From Coriaria nepalensis (taxonomy: Eukaryota > Streptophyta > Magnoliopsida > Cucurbitales > Coriariaceae): a DNA stretch of 64,000 nucleotides. The notes under the pieces are model-generated. The model was not told the DNA's origin. It ran no database searches and saw only the letters and a program-made list of their open reading frames with translations. Each line of letters begins with the position of its first letter. Position 1 is the stretch's first letter. The translations under genes and the position numbers were made by a program. The stretch covers positions 1,121,001 to 1,185,000 of the forward strand of contig CP114499.1 of the NCBI GenBank assembly GCA_027186245.1. The letters run 5' to 3'. Shown piece by piece: positions 37,549 to 49,890 of the stretch.

Positions 37549-39459
37549 ATGGGGCTCTCCTCCCTCGGCAAATCACTTCACCTCCCTCTCCTCACCTTCC
37601 TCTGTCTCCTCCTTCTCATCAATGCCAGATCAACTCTCCACTCTTCAGATCACAAAGCCTTATCTACCATCACGAGAGATTTGGGAATCAACGGTCAACG
37701 CCCCACTTTCAGCTCACAATGTCCATGTATGGCAACCGGTGTTTTCTGTGAGAGGAGGCTGCTTTTCAGCAACAACAATACCTATGTGCTAAGGATCACT
37801 AGGCTCGTGTTTAAATCACAGAACCTTACCGGATTTCTTTCCGCGGAAATCGGACGGCTCTCTGAGCTCAAGGAGCTCTCTGTTTCCAACAATTTTCTCG
37901 TTGACCAAATACCACCCAAAATCGTTGACTGCAGAAAACTTGAAATCCTTGACCTCAAAAGCAACAGATTTTTTGGTCAAATTCCATCTGAATTGTCCTC
38001 ACTCAGACTCCTGAAAGCGCTTGATATTTCCTCAAATCAGTTTTCTGGAGATTTGAGTTTCTTGAAGTATTTTCCCAACCTGGAAAATCTTTCAATCTCA
38101 GACAATCAATTTTCTGGGAAAATCCCGGCTTCGATCCGATCGTTTCGGAATCTCAGAGTGTTCGACTTTTCTGGGAATCCTTTTCTAGAAAGTTCATTTC
38201 CCATGATGAAAGGGGTAGAGTACTCAGCACGTAATAATCTTCCTAAGCGTTATATATTAGCTGAGACAAATTCAACTACTACGAAGAACAAGAATAGTTC
38301 TTCTAATTCAGTTATGGCACCAAGTGTCCAAGCTCCATCTCCAACGCCAGAACCAAAAAAGCACAAGAGCAGCAAAAGAAAGTTTTTTGCTTGGCTGCTT
38401 GGGTTTCTAGCTGGAGCAATAGGCGGAATAGTATCCGGGTTTATCTTTTCTTTCCTGCTCAAGCTTGTTATAGCCGCCATAAAAGGAGGAGGAAGAGATA
38501 AAGGTCCATCTATCTTCAGTCCTCTGATTAAAAAAGCAGAGGACTTATCTTTCCTAGAGAAAGATGATGGACTTGCAACATTAGAGCTAATCGGAAAAGG
38601 CGGCTGTGGAGAAGTTTACAAAGCCGAATTACCTGGAAGCAACGGAAAGATGATTGCTATAAAGAAAATAATCCAACCTCCAAAAGATGCATCAGAATTA
38701 GCAGAAGAAGAGACCAAAGATATGCATAAAAAAATGCGTCAGATCAAGTCGGAAATCAACACAGTGGGACAAATCCGTCACCGGAATCTCCTCCCTCTCC
38801 TGGCTCACGTTCCTCGGCCTGATTGCCATTATCTGGTCTATGAATTCATGAAAAACGGTAGTTTACACGATAGGTTATTCAAGGATTCGGAAGGGAATGC
38901 AGAACTAGACTGGTTTACCAGGCATAGAATTGCACATGGAGTAGCATCTGGGCTTGAGTATCTTCACATGAATCATAGCCCAAGAATAATCCATAGAGAT
39001 CTTAAGCCAGCTAATATTCTACTGGATGATGACATGGAGGCCAGGATTGCAGATTTTGGTTTAGCTAAAGCAATGCCAGATGCACATACTCATATCACGA
39101 GTTCCAATGTTGCGGGAACTGTTGGGTTTATTGCTCCAGAGTATTACCAGACATTGAAATTCACTGACAAGTGCGATATCTTCAGTTTTGGTGTTCTGCT
39201 TGCTGTGCTTGTAATGGGGAAACTTCCTTCTGACGGGTTTTTCCAGCATACAGAGGAGATGAGCTTGGTGAAGTGGTTGAGGAATGTGATGAGTTCGGAG
39301 GATCCTCAAATAGCAGTCGACCCAAAACTGATGGGGAACGGGTGGGAAGAGCAGATGCTATTGGTGTTGAAGATTGCTTGTTTCTGTACTTTGGATAACC
39401 CAAAAGAAAGACCTAATAGTAAGGATGTTAGGTGTATGTTGTCTCAGATTAAGCACTAA
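37549..39459 (+). CDS. SOBIR1: SOBIR1 LRR receptor-like kinase
   Basis: Plasma-membrane adaptor kinase that constitutively pairs with receptor-like proteins lacking a kinase and, with BAK1, relays pattern-triggered immunity and cell-death signals. Single exon, 636 residues, the usual size and gene structure. Order: signal peptide (LPLLTFLCLLLLINA), a short ectodomain of about five LRRs bounded by cysteines (SSQCPC), a Ser/Pro-rich juxtamembrane stretch, then a transmembrane helix (about 281-310) with GFLAGAIGGIVSG. This is the glycine-zipper GxxxG repeat characteristic of SOBIR1 and needed for pairing with receptor-like proteins. Kinase: glycine loop GKGGCG (349-354), Lys372 (AIKK), HRDLKPAN (482-489), DFG (502-504), activation segment ending GTVGFIAPEYY, and the family-typical C terminus (NPKERPNSKDVRCMLSQIKH). 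All catalytic residues are present, so it should be active. MHF2 lies downstream, tail to tail. Confidence 0.97.
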   Translation: MGLSSLGKSLHLPLLTFLCLLLLINARSTLHSSDHKALSTITRDLGINGQRPTFSSQCPCMATGVFCERRLLFSNNNTYVLRITRLVFKSQNLTGFLSAEIGRLSELKELSVSNNFLVDQIPPKIVDCRKLEILDLKSNRFFGQIPSELSSLRLLKALDISSNQFSGDLSFLKYFPNLENLSISDNQFSGKIPASIRSFRNLRVFDFSGNPFLESSFPMMKGVEYSARNNLPKRYILAETNSTTTKNKNSSSNSVMAPSVQAPSPTPEPKKHKSSKRKFFAWLLGFLAGAIGGIVSGFIFSFLLKLVIAAIKGGGRDKGPSIFSPLIKKAEDLSFLEKDDGLATLELIGKGGCGEVYKAELPGSNGKMIAIKKIIQPPKDASELAEEETKDMHKKMRQIKSEINTVGQIRHRNLLPLLAHVPRPDCHYLVYEFMKNGSLHDRLFKDSEGNAELDWFTRHRIAHGVASGLEYLHMNHSPRIIHRDLKPANILLDDDMEARIADFGLAKAMPDAHTHITSSNVAGTVGFIAPEYYQTLKFTDKCDIFSFGVLLAVLVMGKLPSDGFFQHTEEMSLVKWLRNVMSSEDPQIAVDPKLMGNGWEEQMLLVLKIACFCTLDNPKERPNSKDVRCMLSQIKH

Positions 39460-41060
39460 GCGAAGTTATAAATACAAGTCTTCTAAGAAAAGCCTAGATG
39501 AATAAATGTGTGAAAGTGGAAAGGGAATGTAACTTTGTGTTTCAGTTTTTACTTCCAGAAAGTGTACTTATTCTACCAAAGATGTTAATCTTATAATATG
39601 GCAAGTCTTTCTAAATTGGTTCCACTTCGAATCTATAATGTGTCATCAGAAACTCTGGTTTTTGGATTCTAAGTCCAAGAGATAACATGTTCTACTCCGT
39701 GCAAAATAGACACACAGAAGTCTACCGGAAATTTTCAAATGACGAAACCGTCGAATGATACCCGAACCCCATTTATACTTGAACCTGCCTAATTCCTATT
39801 TCATCCCAAGGGGAAAAGAAAAATAAAAGTGACACCAAATAGCAGTGGATAGTACATGCTGCAAAGAAAAGTGTAGATACTACGTCACTTTTCCAGAGAA
39901 AGTTTCTGAAAAGATAATGTTTGTCTCTTTAGAAAAATGAAGTTTCTATGCAAATGCTCAAAGCTTATCTTCAAGGGAAAAAATAAGTGTTTTCTCTTAG
40001 CCTGCCAACACGTTAATTGAGTTCCTTGGTGCCTTTCAATCTTTATCAAAAGTATATGATTACCTATATCAAAAGTCGCCCATGAGTATGAAACACGTTG
40101 TGGAAAAGAATGGACCACACTTATGGAGCAACTTGACATTAGTAATTTACTTAAAAATTCAAACAAGCATTACATAGATGAAAAAGCAAATGCGGGGTGA
40201 CAAGTTAAAGTTCTTGCTGAGTTTCTGACCCACCATCTGATTCCTGTAGTAGACTAGTAGTTACAAAGCATCACGACTAACAATTTCGAAGTGGATTTCT
40301 ACAATCATTTCTTCTGAGGTTGCCTTTCTCAAATGCACAGCTTAGAAATGTCAGACAGAATGTGGGAGACATATTTAGCTTAACAAAGATGAAGAAATGG
40401 ATACGAGTTATAATGAAACTTTATGAACACTGTTATCTTAGCCTACTGCTAGATATCTTAGTCCAATATCTAACCAAAGAGAAGAATGATGTGCTGCCAA
40501 GATGAGCTGAGTTGTAAATGAATGCTAGAGTCAAAGTCCTTCCCTGTAATGTTCGTTACTATTATAAAACAACCTCGTATTGATAAAATGTCCAGGGAAT
40601 AGGGAAAACCCAACGCACACAGAACCCACATTCTAGCGAAGGAATAAAGAAACTTTAACACACAAAGTCTGCTATTGGTATTAAAACCTGTAAGGAATTT
40701 AGATATTTGGCCACGGTTAACAAAAGCAAAATAAATATCTCTAAAAGCCTAAAAGAAGGATCCCATCAGAAATTTAGTGTAGAGGTTTCTTACCTACAGT
40801 CGTTTGTTAATAATAGAAACCAGACATTCTATACCATTATCTGCAAATGAAAGATGAGGATTAGGAAAAGTATTGCAGAGAAACATAGTTCTAAATCACT
40901 TTACACAATTAGAAAAGGAGTCATCATCAAGTATCAAATTTAATTCTAAAAGATTACATCAACTTCTCCAGATGTACGCTATATATGTCTCCAGTTCAAT
41001 CGTGGAGCCAGAAATAACTGAAAAGATGCTAAAACAAAAAATTGACATATCTCTTATAGA
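39460..41060. other. Intergenic DNA between SOBIR1 and MHF2 (tail to tail)
   Basis: A SOBIR1 polyadenylation-signal candidate AATAAA lies at 39501-39506. The rest is 3' flank of SOBIR1 on the left and of MHF2 on the right. ORFs of 60-90 codons in both strands show no family signature and look accidental. Confidence 0.45.
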
Positions 41061-41976
41061 TTACCTCAAAAATCCTAGCAACTGTGGAAGAACCCTCTCC
41101 ATATGAGTTGCTTCAATTTTTCTAACACCTTCCGCCTCAGCAATCGTGGCAGCACGCTGAACTGCCTCTGCATTAACATCAAAGCTCATCCAGAAGTTGG
41201 GATGCATTTAGAGTCCGAAATTGCCAACCAAATTTTAGATCAAGAAATATTAACCTGTGATAAAGATTTTGAGAAGTTGACCACTCAATTTTAATGCATT
41301 TGCATAAGCTACACAAAAAACAAAATTAAATGGAAGAAGATGAATGTTAACAACTAGCTTCTCTCTGTTGGGATTCTGCCTAAAATAGTAGAAATGAACG
41401 TCATAATAACAATTCACTTGAAAACCACAATGATGCAAAAGACCTGAAGTCGGCCGATTCTTCTTGGATGTTCCAGCTCCTACCTGTACCAATCAAAACT
41501 TTAGCTGAACATAAGATACATAGTTCAACAGTCGAAGAGAGCAGTACTACAATCAGACAAACAGGAATGCTTGTTTTAATGGACAGAAATCTAGCGGACA
41601 CATTTTGAGAGAAAAATGTTTCCACTCTTACCTACTGAATCGATTATGCATTTGTCCCAAAATGTTCTCTCGCGCTCTGAAAAATGTTCATCAAACATAA
41701 TGGAATTGAGAACCTCTAATAAAAGCCCCAAAAAAAGGGAACTAATGAAGTTGACACAGAGAGAGAGATTCGAACTTAGGGCTCTTCTGCTCCAAACGAG
41801 CTTGAAAATAGCATGGATCAGATCCTGTTATGCACACAATCAGAGCAATGAAGAGAAATTACACATTAGTGTAAAATGGAGATCTATTAAGATACAGAAA
41901 ATATTTTCGAAATAGAACTATTGAAACATAAAAGGAATTAGGGATTTTTACAGGTTCGAAAACGTTATCCGCCATG
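41061..41976 (-). CDS. MHF2: MHF2 / CENP-X histone-fold protein
   Basis: Small histone-fold partner of MHF1 (CENP-S). The pair loads FANCM on DNA for repair and, in Arabidopsis, limits meiotic crossovers; it is also a kinetochore component in other eukaryotes. Six short exons on the minus strand: 41976-41953, 41824-41776, 41676-41632, 41479-41444, 41308-41255, 41167-41061, joining in frame to 104 residues. Start MADNVFEPDLIHAIFK; then GAGTSKKNRPTS; then the histone fold ANALKLSGQLLKIFI, EAVQRAATIAEAEGVRKIEA and THMERVLPQLL, which is the CENP-X signature. Introns are 77-152 bp. The donor after exon 2 (A/GTTCGA) is weak, so that junction is the least certain. The end is unusual: family members close with LLLDF, here the frame ends LLGFLR, as if a couple of bases were lost just before the old stop. 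Four TGGGCC/T motifs lie upstream. Confidence 0.82.
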
Positions 41977-42101
41977 GCAATCCAATTTAGAATCAGAGAA
42001 GCTTCGGCTATAGCCTATATGCTTATATCTCTCCCGCGCGAATTTACCTTCCCTCTCTCTCTCTCCCTCTCTTTATTAGTTTATGAATAATTCGGAATGA
42101 T

Positions 42102-42229
42102 TGGGCTTCGTAATATTTTATTGGGCCATGAAGTGGGCCGCATTGTAGACAATAATGATTTTGAACTTTAATCCTGACCCGAACACAATCTATTTTGTAC
42201 TGTAGACCCAATGGAACAATATTTGGGCT
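42102..42229 (-). promoter_or_regulatory. Cluster of site II (TGGGCC/T) motifs upstream of MHF2
   Basis: TGGGCT at 42102-42107, TGGGCC at 42122-42127 and 42134-42139, and TGGGCT at 42224-42229, that is 126-253 bp upstream of the MHF2 ATG. Site II elements bind TCP factors and are typical of plant genes expressed in dividing cells, which suits a DNA repair/kinetochore gene. A CT-rich tract (42,049-42,072) lies between them and the ATG. Confidence 0.6.
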
Positions 42230-42239
42230 TGGCTTACAT

Positions 42240-42731
42240 ATCACATTTGGTTTGATTCATAAAGTAGGAATAAGAATTATGGGATTAATTTGATTTATAT
42301 TCCTCTATTTAGTTTGATTTTCACAGATGAAATGATTTTTTTATTTTTTATTTTTTATTTATGATTAAAATTAAAATTATTTCTTTCTTTTTTATGAAAA
42401 TAAATTATTTTAATTTCTCGAACATTCTATAAGAAATAATCATTTTTTTTTTATTTTTTTTTTTTTTATACCCATTCTACCGATTTTCATTCTTACTCCA
42501 AGTGAATCAAAATGTATTACTTTTAAGCATTTTCTTTTAAGTTCTATTTTATGAACCTAAACTAGATTTTGCCCTTAGACCAAAAAAAAAAAAAATTGTT
42601 TAGATTTTGTTCTTAAAACTTGAAAATTTTAGTACCCAAATGAAACTTGATTAACCATATTATAACACTTCTATAAGTAATTTTAATCAGATTTTATAAA
42701 TATCTCAAAAAAGAAAATACACTACTAGAGC
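42240..42731. other. Intergenic DNA between MHF2 and the WD40 gene
   Basis: AT-rich with poly-T runs near 42,330-42,360 and 42,444-42,470. No ORF. It serves as the MHF2 distal promoter side and the WD40 gene 3' flank. Confidence 0.45.
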
Positions 42732-43916
42732 TCAAATCTTGCAATACTTTAGGCTCGGACAGCACACTCTCCATAACCTAATCTCTCCATCCAAGCCACC
42801 ACTACCCACCAAAACGTCGTCGCTGTCATATGTATCATCATTATTCATAACCGCAACCAACGACTTAACTGCCTTTTCATGCCCATCCATTACCATCACA
42901 CACTCATACCCTTTCCCCACGCCACGTTGCCAAATTCTCACCGTCCGATCAAATGAGCCGCTGACTAAAACCTCCCCTACATTGACCAAGCACAACACTG
43001 CCCCATCATGCCCCATCAAACCCTCCTTCAACACCATCAGATCACGATCATGATGATCACCGCCGTTAACAGCTCCGCCGTTCTCCCATACCCCGATTGA
43101 ACGGTCACTACTCCCCGAAAACAAAATCGAACCATCACCGTTCAACGCCAGAGCATTAACGGCGGATTTATGCGTCACCAAATTCGCCGCTAAAACATGC
43201 TTTCTCCCTTTACTACTACCAATTGATCTCTCCCAAACCTTAATCGAACCGTCTGCACAAGCCGTGTAAACAACTCCTTTGTTCGTTACAACAACAGCAT
43301 TGATAGCATCATTGTGAGCTCTTACTGACTCTAAGCACTTATGATCCGACGTCGTGTTCCATATCTTAAGAGTCTTATCCCAAGAGACTGAATAAACCAA
43401 ACCATCTTTCACAGCTAACCCCGAAACGGCGTCGTAGTGCTCGATAGAGAGCCGTTTCTTATTCTTTCTGACGTGGACATAATTTCCCGGTATTAAAGAA
43501 TGCTGTAACCGATCTTTGACCGTCGGAAGTGCGGACATTAAACGGTGTCGTTTTAATTCCGTGATCTTCCACATGCGTATCTTACCGTCTTGATGAGCAG
43601 TGAAGATCTTCGTGCCGTGAAAAGTGATGGATTTGATGGAACCGGAAGAAGGAGAGCCATTGGATTTGAAGGTGTCGACGTGAGAGTAATGATCAGATGA
43701 ATCGAAAACGTTGATTTCGTTGACGCATGCGATGTAGAGGAGGCGGTTGTGGTATGCAAGGCAGGTTATAGTATTTCGGGTTAGGGTTTTGAGAATGGCG
43801 AAACAATGATGGGTTAGGGTTTGTTGAGGATGTTGCAGAGATGATAGAGGTTGAAGATAGTCATTAATTTGGAATTTTAAGGATTTTTTTGTGGAGAATG
43901 TTTTGGTGTGTTGCAT
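42732..43916 (-). CDS. WD40-repeat protein, JINGUBANG-like
   Basis: Intronless ORF of 394 residues filled by a seven-bladed WD40 propeller, a protein-interaction scaffold. Repeat ends visible: TAHQDGKIRMW, SVSWDKTLKIW, TACADGSIKVW, SGSSDRSIGVW, SGSFDRTVRIW, GSGGLDGEIRLW. Between blades 2 and 3 sits the insert TVKDRLQHSLIPGNYVHVRK, which with the CLAYHNRLLYIACVNEINVF start and HYDAVSGLAV is characteristic of the plant JINGUBANG-type WD40 proteins. JINGUBANG itself restrains pollen germination in Arabidopsis through a TCP factor. Several paralogues of unknown role exist, so function is assigned only at subfamily level. The N-terminal 40 residues are low-similarity and basic. No signal peptide or membrane span; likely cytosolic or nuclear. 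The ORF is intact. Confidence 0.9.
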   Translation of the reverse strand: MQHTKTFSTKKSLKFQINDYLQPLSSLQHPQQTLTHHCFAILKTLTRNTITCLAYHNRLLYIACVNEINVFDSSDHYSHVDTFKSNGSPSSGSIKSITFHGTKIFTAHQDGKIRMWKITELKRHRLMSALPTVKDRLQHSLIPGNYVHVRKNKKRLSIEHYDAVSGLAVKDGLVYSVSWDKTLKIWNTTSDHKCLESVRAHNDAINAVVVTNKGVVYTACADGSIKVWERSIGSSKGRKHVLAANLVTHKSAVNALALNGDGSILFSGSSDRSIGVWENGGAVNGGDHHDRDLMVLKEGLMGHDGAVLCLVNVGEVLVSGSFDRTVRIWQRGVGKGYECVMVMDGHEKAVKSLVAVMNNDDTYDSDDVLVGSGGLDGEIRLWRVCCPSLKYCKI

Positions 43917-46160
43917 TTGGGAACTGACCTAGTTGTTACAATTACTTTAAACAATGCATGATCTAAGTGGGCATGTACACCCACGCACATAATATATAAT
44001 GGTAGGTTAAGTTATATAATAAAGTTTTTTATTTCATATATTTCTTCCCACTAACTTGAGTTCAATACAAATTGATTACCTACTAAATTATTTTCATAAT
44101 CTAATAAATAAAATCATTAAATACGATATAATTTTACTCATAAAATTATAAAAATAATATATAAATTATACTCGTATAAATATTTCTTGAAATATAAAAC
44201 ATATTATCAATTATCACAAGTGGGACGGGACGGTGAGTCTAACGAGACGTCTTGGCTATCTCCAACTACATAAGGAAAAAGTTTTGTCCACTACATGCAC
44301 TTAAGTATTAATGCTTGTCTTTATACATACATAGACATACCACGTTTTCTTTCGTTTGATTCGTTGATGAACACATTGCACCTATAAAATCAGGTGAGGG
44401 GGGAACATAAAGAACACACAATCTGAAAAGGAGCCACATGGCACAATAATTGGTGGTATGAAACCAAGATCGTTTGACGAATCATATAACAATATAGATT
44501 CCTGATAATATGAAGACAAAGGTTAAGTTAATGGGGACCAATTTGATTAAATTATAATGTGTTGGGGAATTAAACTAATTATTAGTTTATTAGTAGGGTA
44601 ATTAGAGGGGGGGGGGGCTTAATCTATTAGTTAATTATTATTTCGCCCTCTCAAGGTGAGAAAACATGTGAACATTTTCTTATTATTTGATTATGGGTCA
44701 CTTCTTTGAAGAGACAAGAATAGATGATGATGTTGATCAAAAAGTTAAGAAAAAAACACAAAGTGCTGTGTATTTTAGTGAGCTAGGCAGATGTAGAAGC
44801 CACAGAAAGGTAGGCATGTTCATGAACTAAGATTGATTTAATTAATGAAGATATCAGATATGATTCATTATTAAGATCAATTAATTGTATATTTTACCCC
44901 CTAAATTCTTGGAAAATTGTGATTTGCTCTTAAAAGTTGGAAGTATATAAATTCGTCAAGAGACCATAGATATCTATTGTCATAACAAATTGGAACACAT
45001 TATTTTTTGTTTTTTTGTTTTTTTAAGATTAGGAATTTTTACTTTTTCATCTGATTTAATACTAAGAAGGGGTTGATTCGATGATCAAGGGAGGAGGTAG
45101 GAAGAAATGTTAAAGCAGATAAAAAATATTATATTAAAAATTATAGTGTGTAAAAATAGAATTATAATCGAATTTTTATTTTCATAATATTTAGGATAAG
45201 TATTTAATGATTTATTTATAAATTTTAATAATTCTAGAGTTAAATTTTTAATTTTAGTAAAGTTGAGGGCGGGCGGTGACTACTCTTGCCTCCCTTTATC
45301 TCCGACCATATCAGTGGTCAAAAACGCAAGTCCCTTGATGAGATTCTCGAGGTTGTCTTCAAAACTCATAGAAATTGTATTTTTTTAGCCAACCCTTTAC
45401 TCGATTTCGAAAGAAGTAGATGTTAAACTTCTAGCATTAATAGTGGTTTGAAAGCTGAATGAGAGATTAATAGAATGTTAATAATTAAGAATATTACAAA
45501 CTAACTTGAATATCTATAGAAATAATCAAAAACACAAAATAAAAAATCTCATTAAATTTAAATCCGATAATTAACTTATTTAAAACTAATTATGAACAAA
45601 ATTATTAAATAACGACAATGATTCTTCCACGGTGAGCACTCTCACTTAATTATGAAAGGTCTTGGATTCAATCATCAAGATTGTAAAGTAAGATTTTCAA
45701 ATACTGTGCAAAGAGAAAGATTAAAAATAAAAGTATTATTTGGTAAATTTCAGTTCTTCTAAATAAGCATTCTTGCACGCTAGAGGAAGTTCTAAAATGA
45801 CATCATGTCCATAAACTTCCGCTACGACACGTCGGAAGCTTTACTTACCATATAGATTCATATAATGGCATATGATTCACTTTTGTAAGTGTAAATTTAA
45901 ATTTTACCCAAATGAGTTTTCTTACATATACATATGTTTAGAAGTTACTATAAGCGATTGTCAATTGAGATTCTACTCATTTCTTGCCCGTAGAAGTGAC
46001 TAATAGTGACCCAACACATTACGCCACTAGTACATAGCCTACAAGTAATCAGGCTGTTGGTCTCACACATAATTATGGCTTGCACACTGTATATACATCA
46101 ACAACCAAATACTTAGCTCATGACACATCATTTAGGGCCTACGATATCGGAATTTAAGGT
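43917..46160. other. Intergenic region, WD40 gene to foldback element
   Basis: No gene recognised. It contains an 11-G run (44,607-44,617) and a degenerate tRNA-box-like stretch near 45,630-45,690 (GGATTCAATC resembles an RNA polymerase III B box) that could be an old SINE. Otherwise AT-rich. Confidence 0.4.
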
Positions 46161-46162
46161 AA

Positions 46163-46545
46163 TCCATGATTAAGGTCAATTAATAACTGAAAATGAGACG
46201 GTCGATTAACTAACCGGTCAAAAATTATTAAAAAATTAACCGACCATTTTCTAACCGTTAAGAACTAGTTGGATAACGATTAACCCTTCCCCTTTTTTTT
46301 TTTGTTTTTATGGTTATCTTAATGTATAATTAAGTTGATTGCTAATGTGATGTGTTACTATTAGTATATTATTAGTTTATTATTATCCCAAAATGTGTTT
46401 ATTACTAATCTTATTTTTAATGGGGATTCCCGCATTATTTGACCATCGGTTTTTTGTGTTTTTGAGATAAAATTAATCGACCGTTGAAGTTTTTCAATTG
46501 ATGATGGTTAGTTTAATCATCCTTAATATATGTTCTTAATCACGG
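46163..46545. repeat. Candidate foldback (MITE-like) element
   Basis: The left end reads TCCATGATTAAG. The right end read on the other strand gives TCCGTGATTAAG. Further in, ACGGTCGATTAA on the left is matched by the complement of TTAATCGACCGT on the right. The ends therefore form an imperfect inverted repeat around a roughly 380-bp AT-rich noncoding core. No clear target-site duplication was found by eye, and no transposase is encoded. Confidence 0.4.
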
Positions 46546-47028
46546 AACAATATTTTTGCGGAACTTTTAGTTTTGGGAATGTAAAAACCTAAATGAACAC
46601 TAGATGGTCAACAAACTAAATGAATAAGGATAAAGCAATCCATCAAAAAGTAAGTGTATTTTAAGGTAGAATGTTAATACTCATAACTTCTTGGCCGGTT
46701 ACCTCTTCATGAAAAGTAAAGCTTGATTACTTTTTAATGGCCCCATAAAAACACTATACTTGTGAATAGTGATGGATATAAATTATTCTTTCCCTATTCC
46801 ACACATGGAGATTGCACATATAGACTATTTAACGTGCCATGTAAAACCACTCTTCCTTTTTTACAACGTCCTGTTCAAATGTAGCAAAGGCCTTTGCTTG
46901 TAGAAATGGACTAGTTAATGAGGTCACCAATCTTCTTCACCAATATGCCCATAAGCAACAAATTGCTCTAATAATTAGTATCCCTTGTGAATTTTGCTAT
47001 CTTCTTCATTTCCTTCTTAGTTCCCCTC
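46546..47028. other. Promoter-side DNA of the KDEL protease gene
   Basis: Noncoding, with no ORF of note. The core promoter is in the last 110 bp before 47133. Confidence 0.4.
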
Positions 47029-47036
47029 TATATAAA
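47029..47036 (+). promoter_or_regulatory. TATA box of the KDEL protease gene
   Basis: TATATAAA within CTCTATATAAACTAC lies 104 bp upstream of the ATG at 47133, normal spacing for a plant gene. Confidence 0.7.
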
Positions 47037-47132
47037 CTACTCCAAAGCTGTCCTAAGATTTCCATGATCCTTCTTGTTAGTGTAGTAGTAAAATATTAGT
47101 GAAAGGTAAAAAAAAAAAAAAAAGGAAGGAAA

Positions 47133-48692
<1,560 letters not shown>

Positions 48693-49009
48693 GATGCTTG
48701 GTTTCTGGCTCTATTGCCTTGCGTAATGAATGATTATTTATACATAATCCAGTAGGTCTGTTCACATAAAAACGTTGCTTGACATGATATATTAAGACTA
48801 TTATCCACATATCAATCTTATCCATACGAATACTCTCCTCAATAGAAGATCTTCATGAAAATACTAAATGCAATAAAAATAAAAAGTTAAACAAGGCAAC
48901 ACCTCTCCATTTTAAAGGGCACTATAAAAGTTTGAACTTATGATTATAATCTCAACGGCATGCAAGTTTTAATATAGGATGCTTCTAGAAGGTTCTAAAG
49001 GAAATGGAA

Positions 49010-49258
49010 GTTCATCTAATGGGGATCATTACATCCCTTCTCAGCAGATTGTTTGCTACCTCTTCCCCCACCTTTTTCAAGATAGTGTTGATGATACTCT
49101 TCAGCTCTGTAAAATCTCTTTGCTGGAAGAATTTCAGTCACAATTTCCTTGTCCTTTACCTCCACTTGCTTTGCAGCCTTTGATTGTTGAGCAAAACTTG
49201 CTTGCCTTTCATTGTAGTAGTGCATTCCTGATCTATATTGTGACCCCACATCCCCACC
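49010..49258 (-). pseudogene. MSRA: Orphan 3' exon of a methionine sulfoxide reductase A gene
   Basis: Minus-strand reading from 49,258 gives the C-terminal half of plant MsrA: GGDVGSQYRSGMHYYNE, then KEIVTEILPAKRFYRAEEY, then HQHYLEKGGGRGSKQSAEKG and CNDP. MsrA repairs oxidised methionine using an N-terminal GCFWG catalytic cysteine. That part is absent: I found no matching exon in the adjoining 600 bp. An AG acceptor directly before GGDVG suggests an intact exon start. At the end, an extra C after CNDP shifts the frame to a TAG at 49,018-49,016. Even in the original frame the usual IRCYG ending is lost to a TGA. It cannot be an enzyme. The fragment lies next to a LINE relic and may have been left by deletion or carried in by a transposon. 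Confidence 0.8.
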
Positions 49259-49259
49259 C

Positions 49260-49890
49260 TTCAACCAAATATACAAACACATGATCAATCAAACCTCAAT
49301 TTGACTGTGAGGGAATCTAATGTACTCTATTGCTTCTAACAACACTGAGGCAGTGGTTATGTTCAGAAGTTTGAATTGAAGTCCAAAAACAGTAGAGGTG
49401 GTTATGTTCCTGTAAGGAAACACCTCTTCATCAGTTTTGATGTTCAAAATCACATGCATATTGCACGATTTTTAATTTTTTTTTTTTTATCAATCTTGCA
49501 CTTAGCTATCAGAACCCACAAACTTAAATATCAGAAGCAGTCTCATTTATGAAGGTAAGGAAACTTCCAGGAAAAGTAGATGGAAAGTATATTTCATTAC
49601 CCAATAAGAAGCTGATGTTCTTGCCGGAGAGATTGTGTTTAAACTATGGCCCTTATTCTTTGCTTGAGGCTTTTGGATTTTTCAGAGTGATGTTATCTTC
49701 ACAGATCATGTTCGCAGAGGTCAACAAGATCTGGATAAACCAATCATAAATCCATTCATAGAGAATCTGAGGTATCAGAGATCGTAAAGTCAAAAATAAA
49801 AAACAAACGAAAAAACTCACCTTGCCTTCGATTAGAAGAAAATCGGTGCTAGGGCGGAGATCGGAACACAAAGTAGGAAAATAGAAGATC
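49260..49890. other. Noncoding gap between the MSRA fragment and the LINE
   Basis: No upstream MSRA exon or other gene recognised. A plus-strand ORF of 66 codons at 49,549 has no family signature. A 15-bp motif (GTGGTTATGTTC) recurs at about 49,353 and 49,398. Confidence 0.4.

Noticed and set aside
39885..40166. 93-codon minus-strand ORF between SOBIR1 and MHF2
   Set aside because: No family features; probably MHF2 downstream noncoding DNA.
41755..41790. tRNA-like AGATTCGAAC stretch
   Set aside because: It only resembles a B box; it spans the MHF2 exon 2 donor and no cloverleaf could be drawn.
42739..43759. ORFs antisense to or out of frame with the WD40 gene
   Set aside because: The minus-strand 394-codon frame has clear WD40 repeats; the others are shadows.
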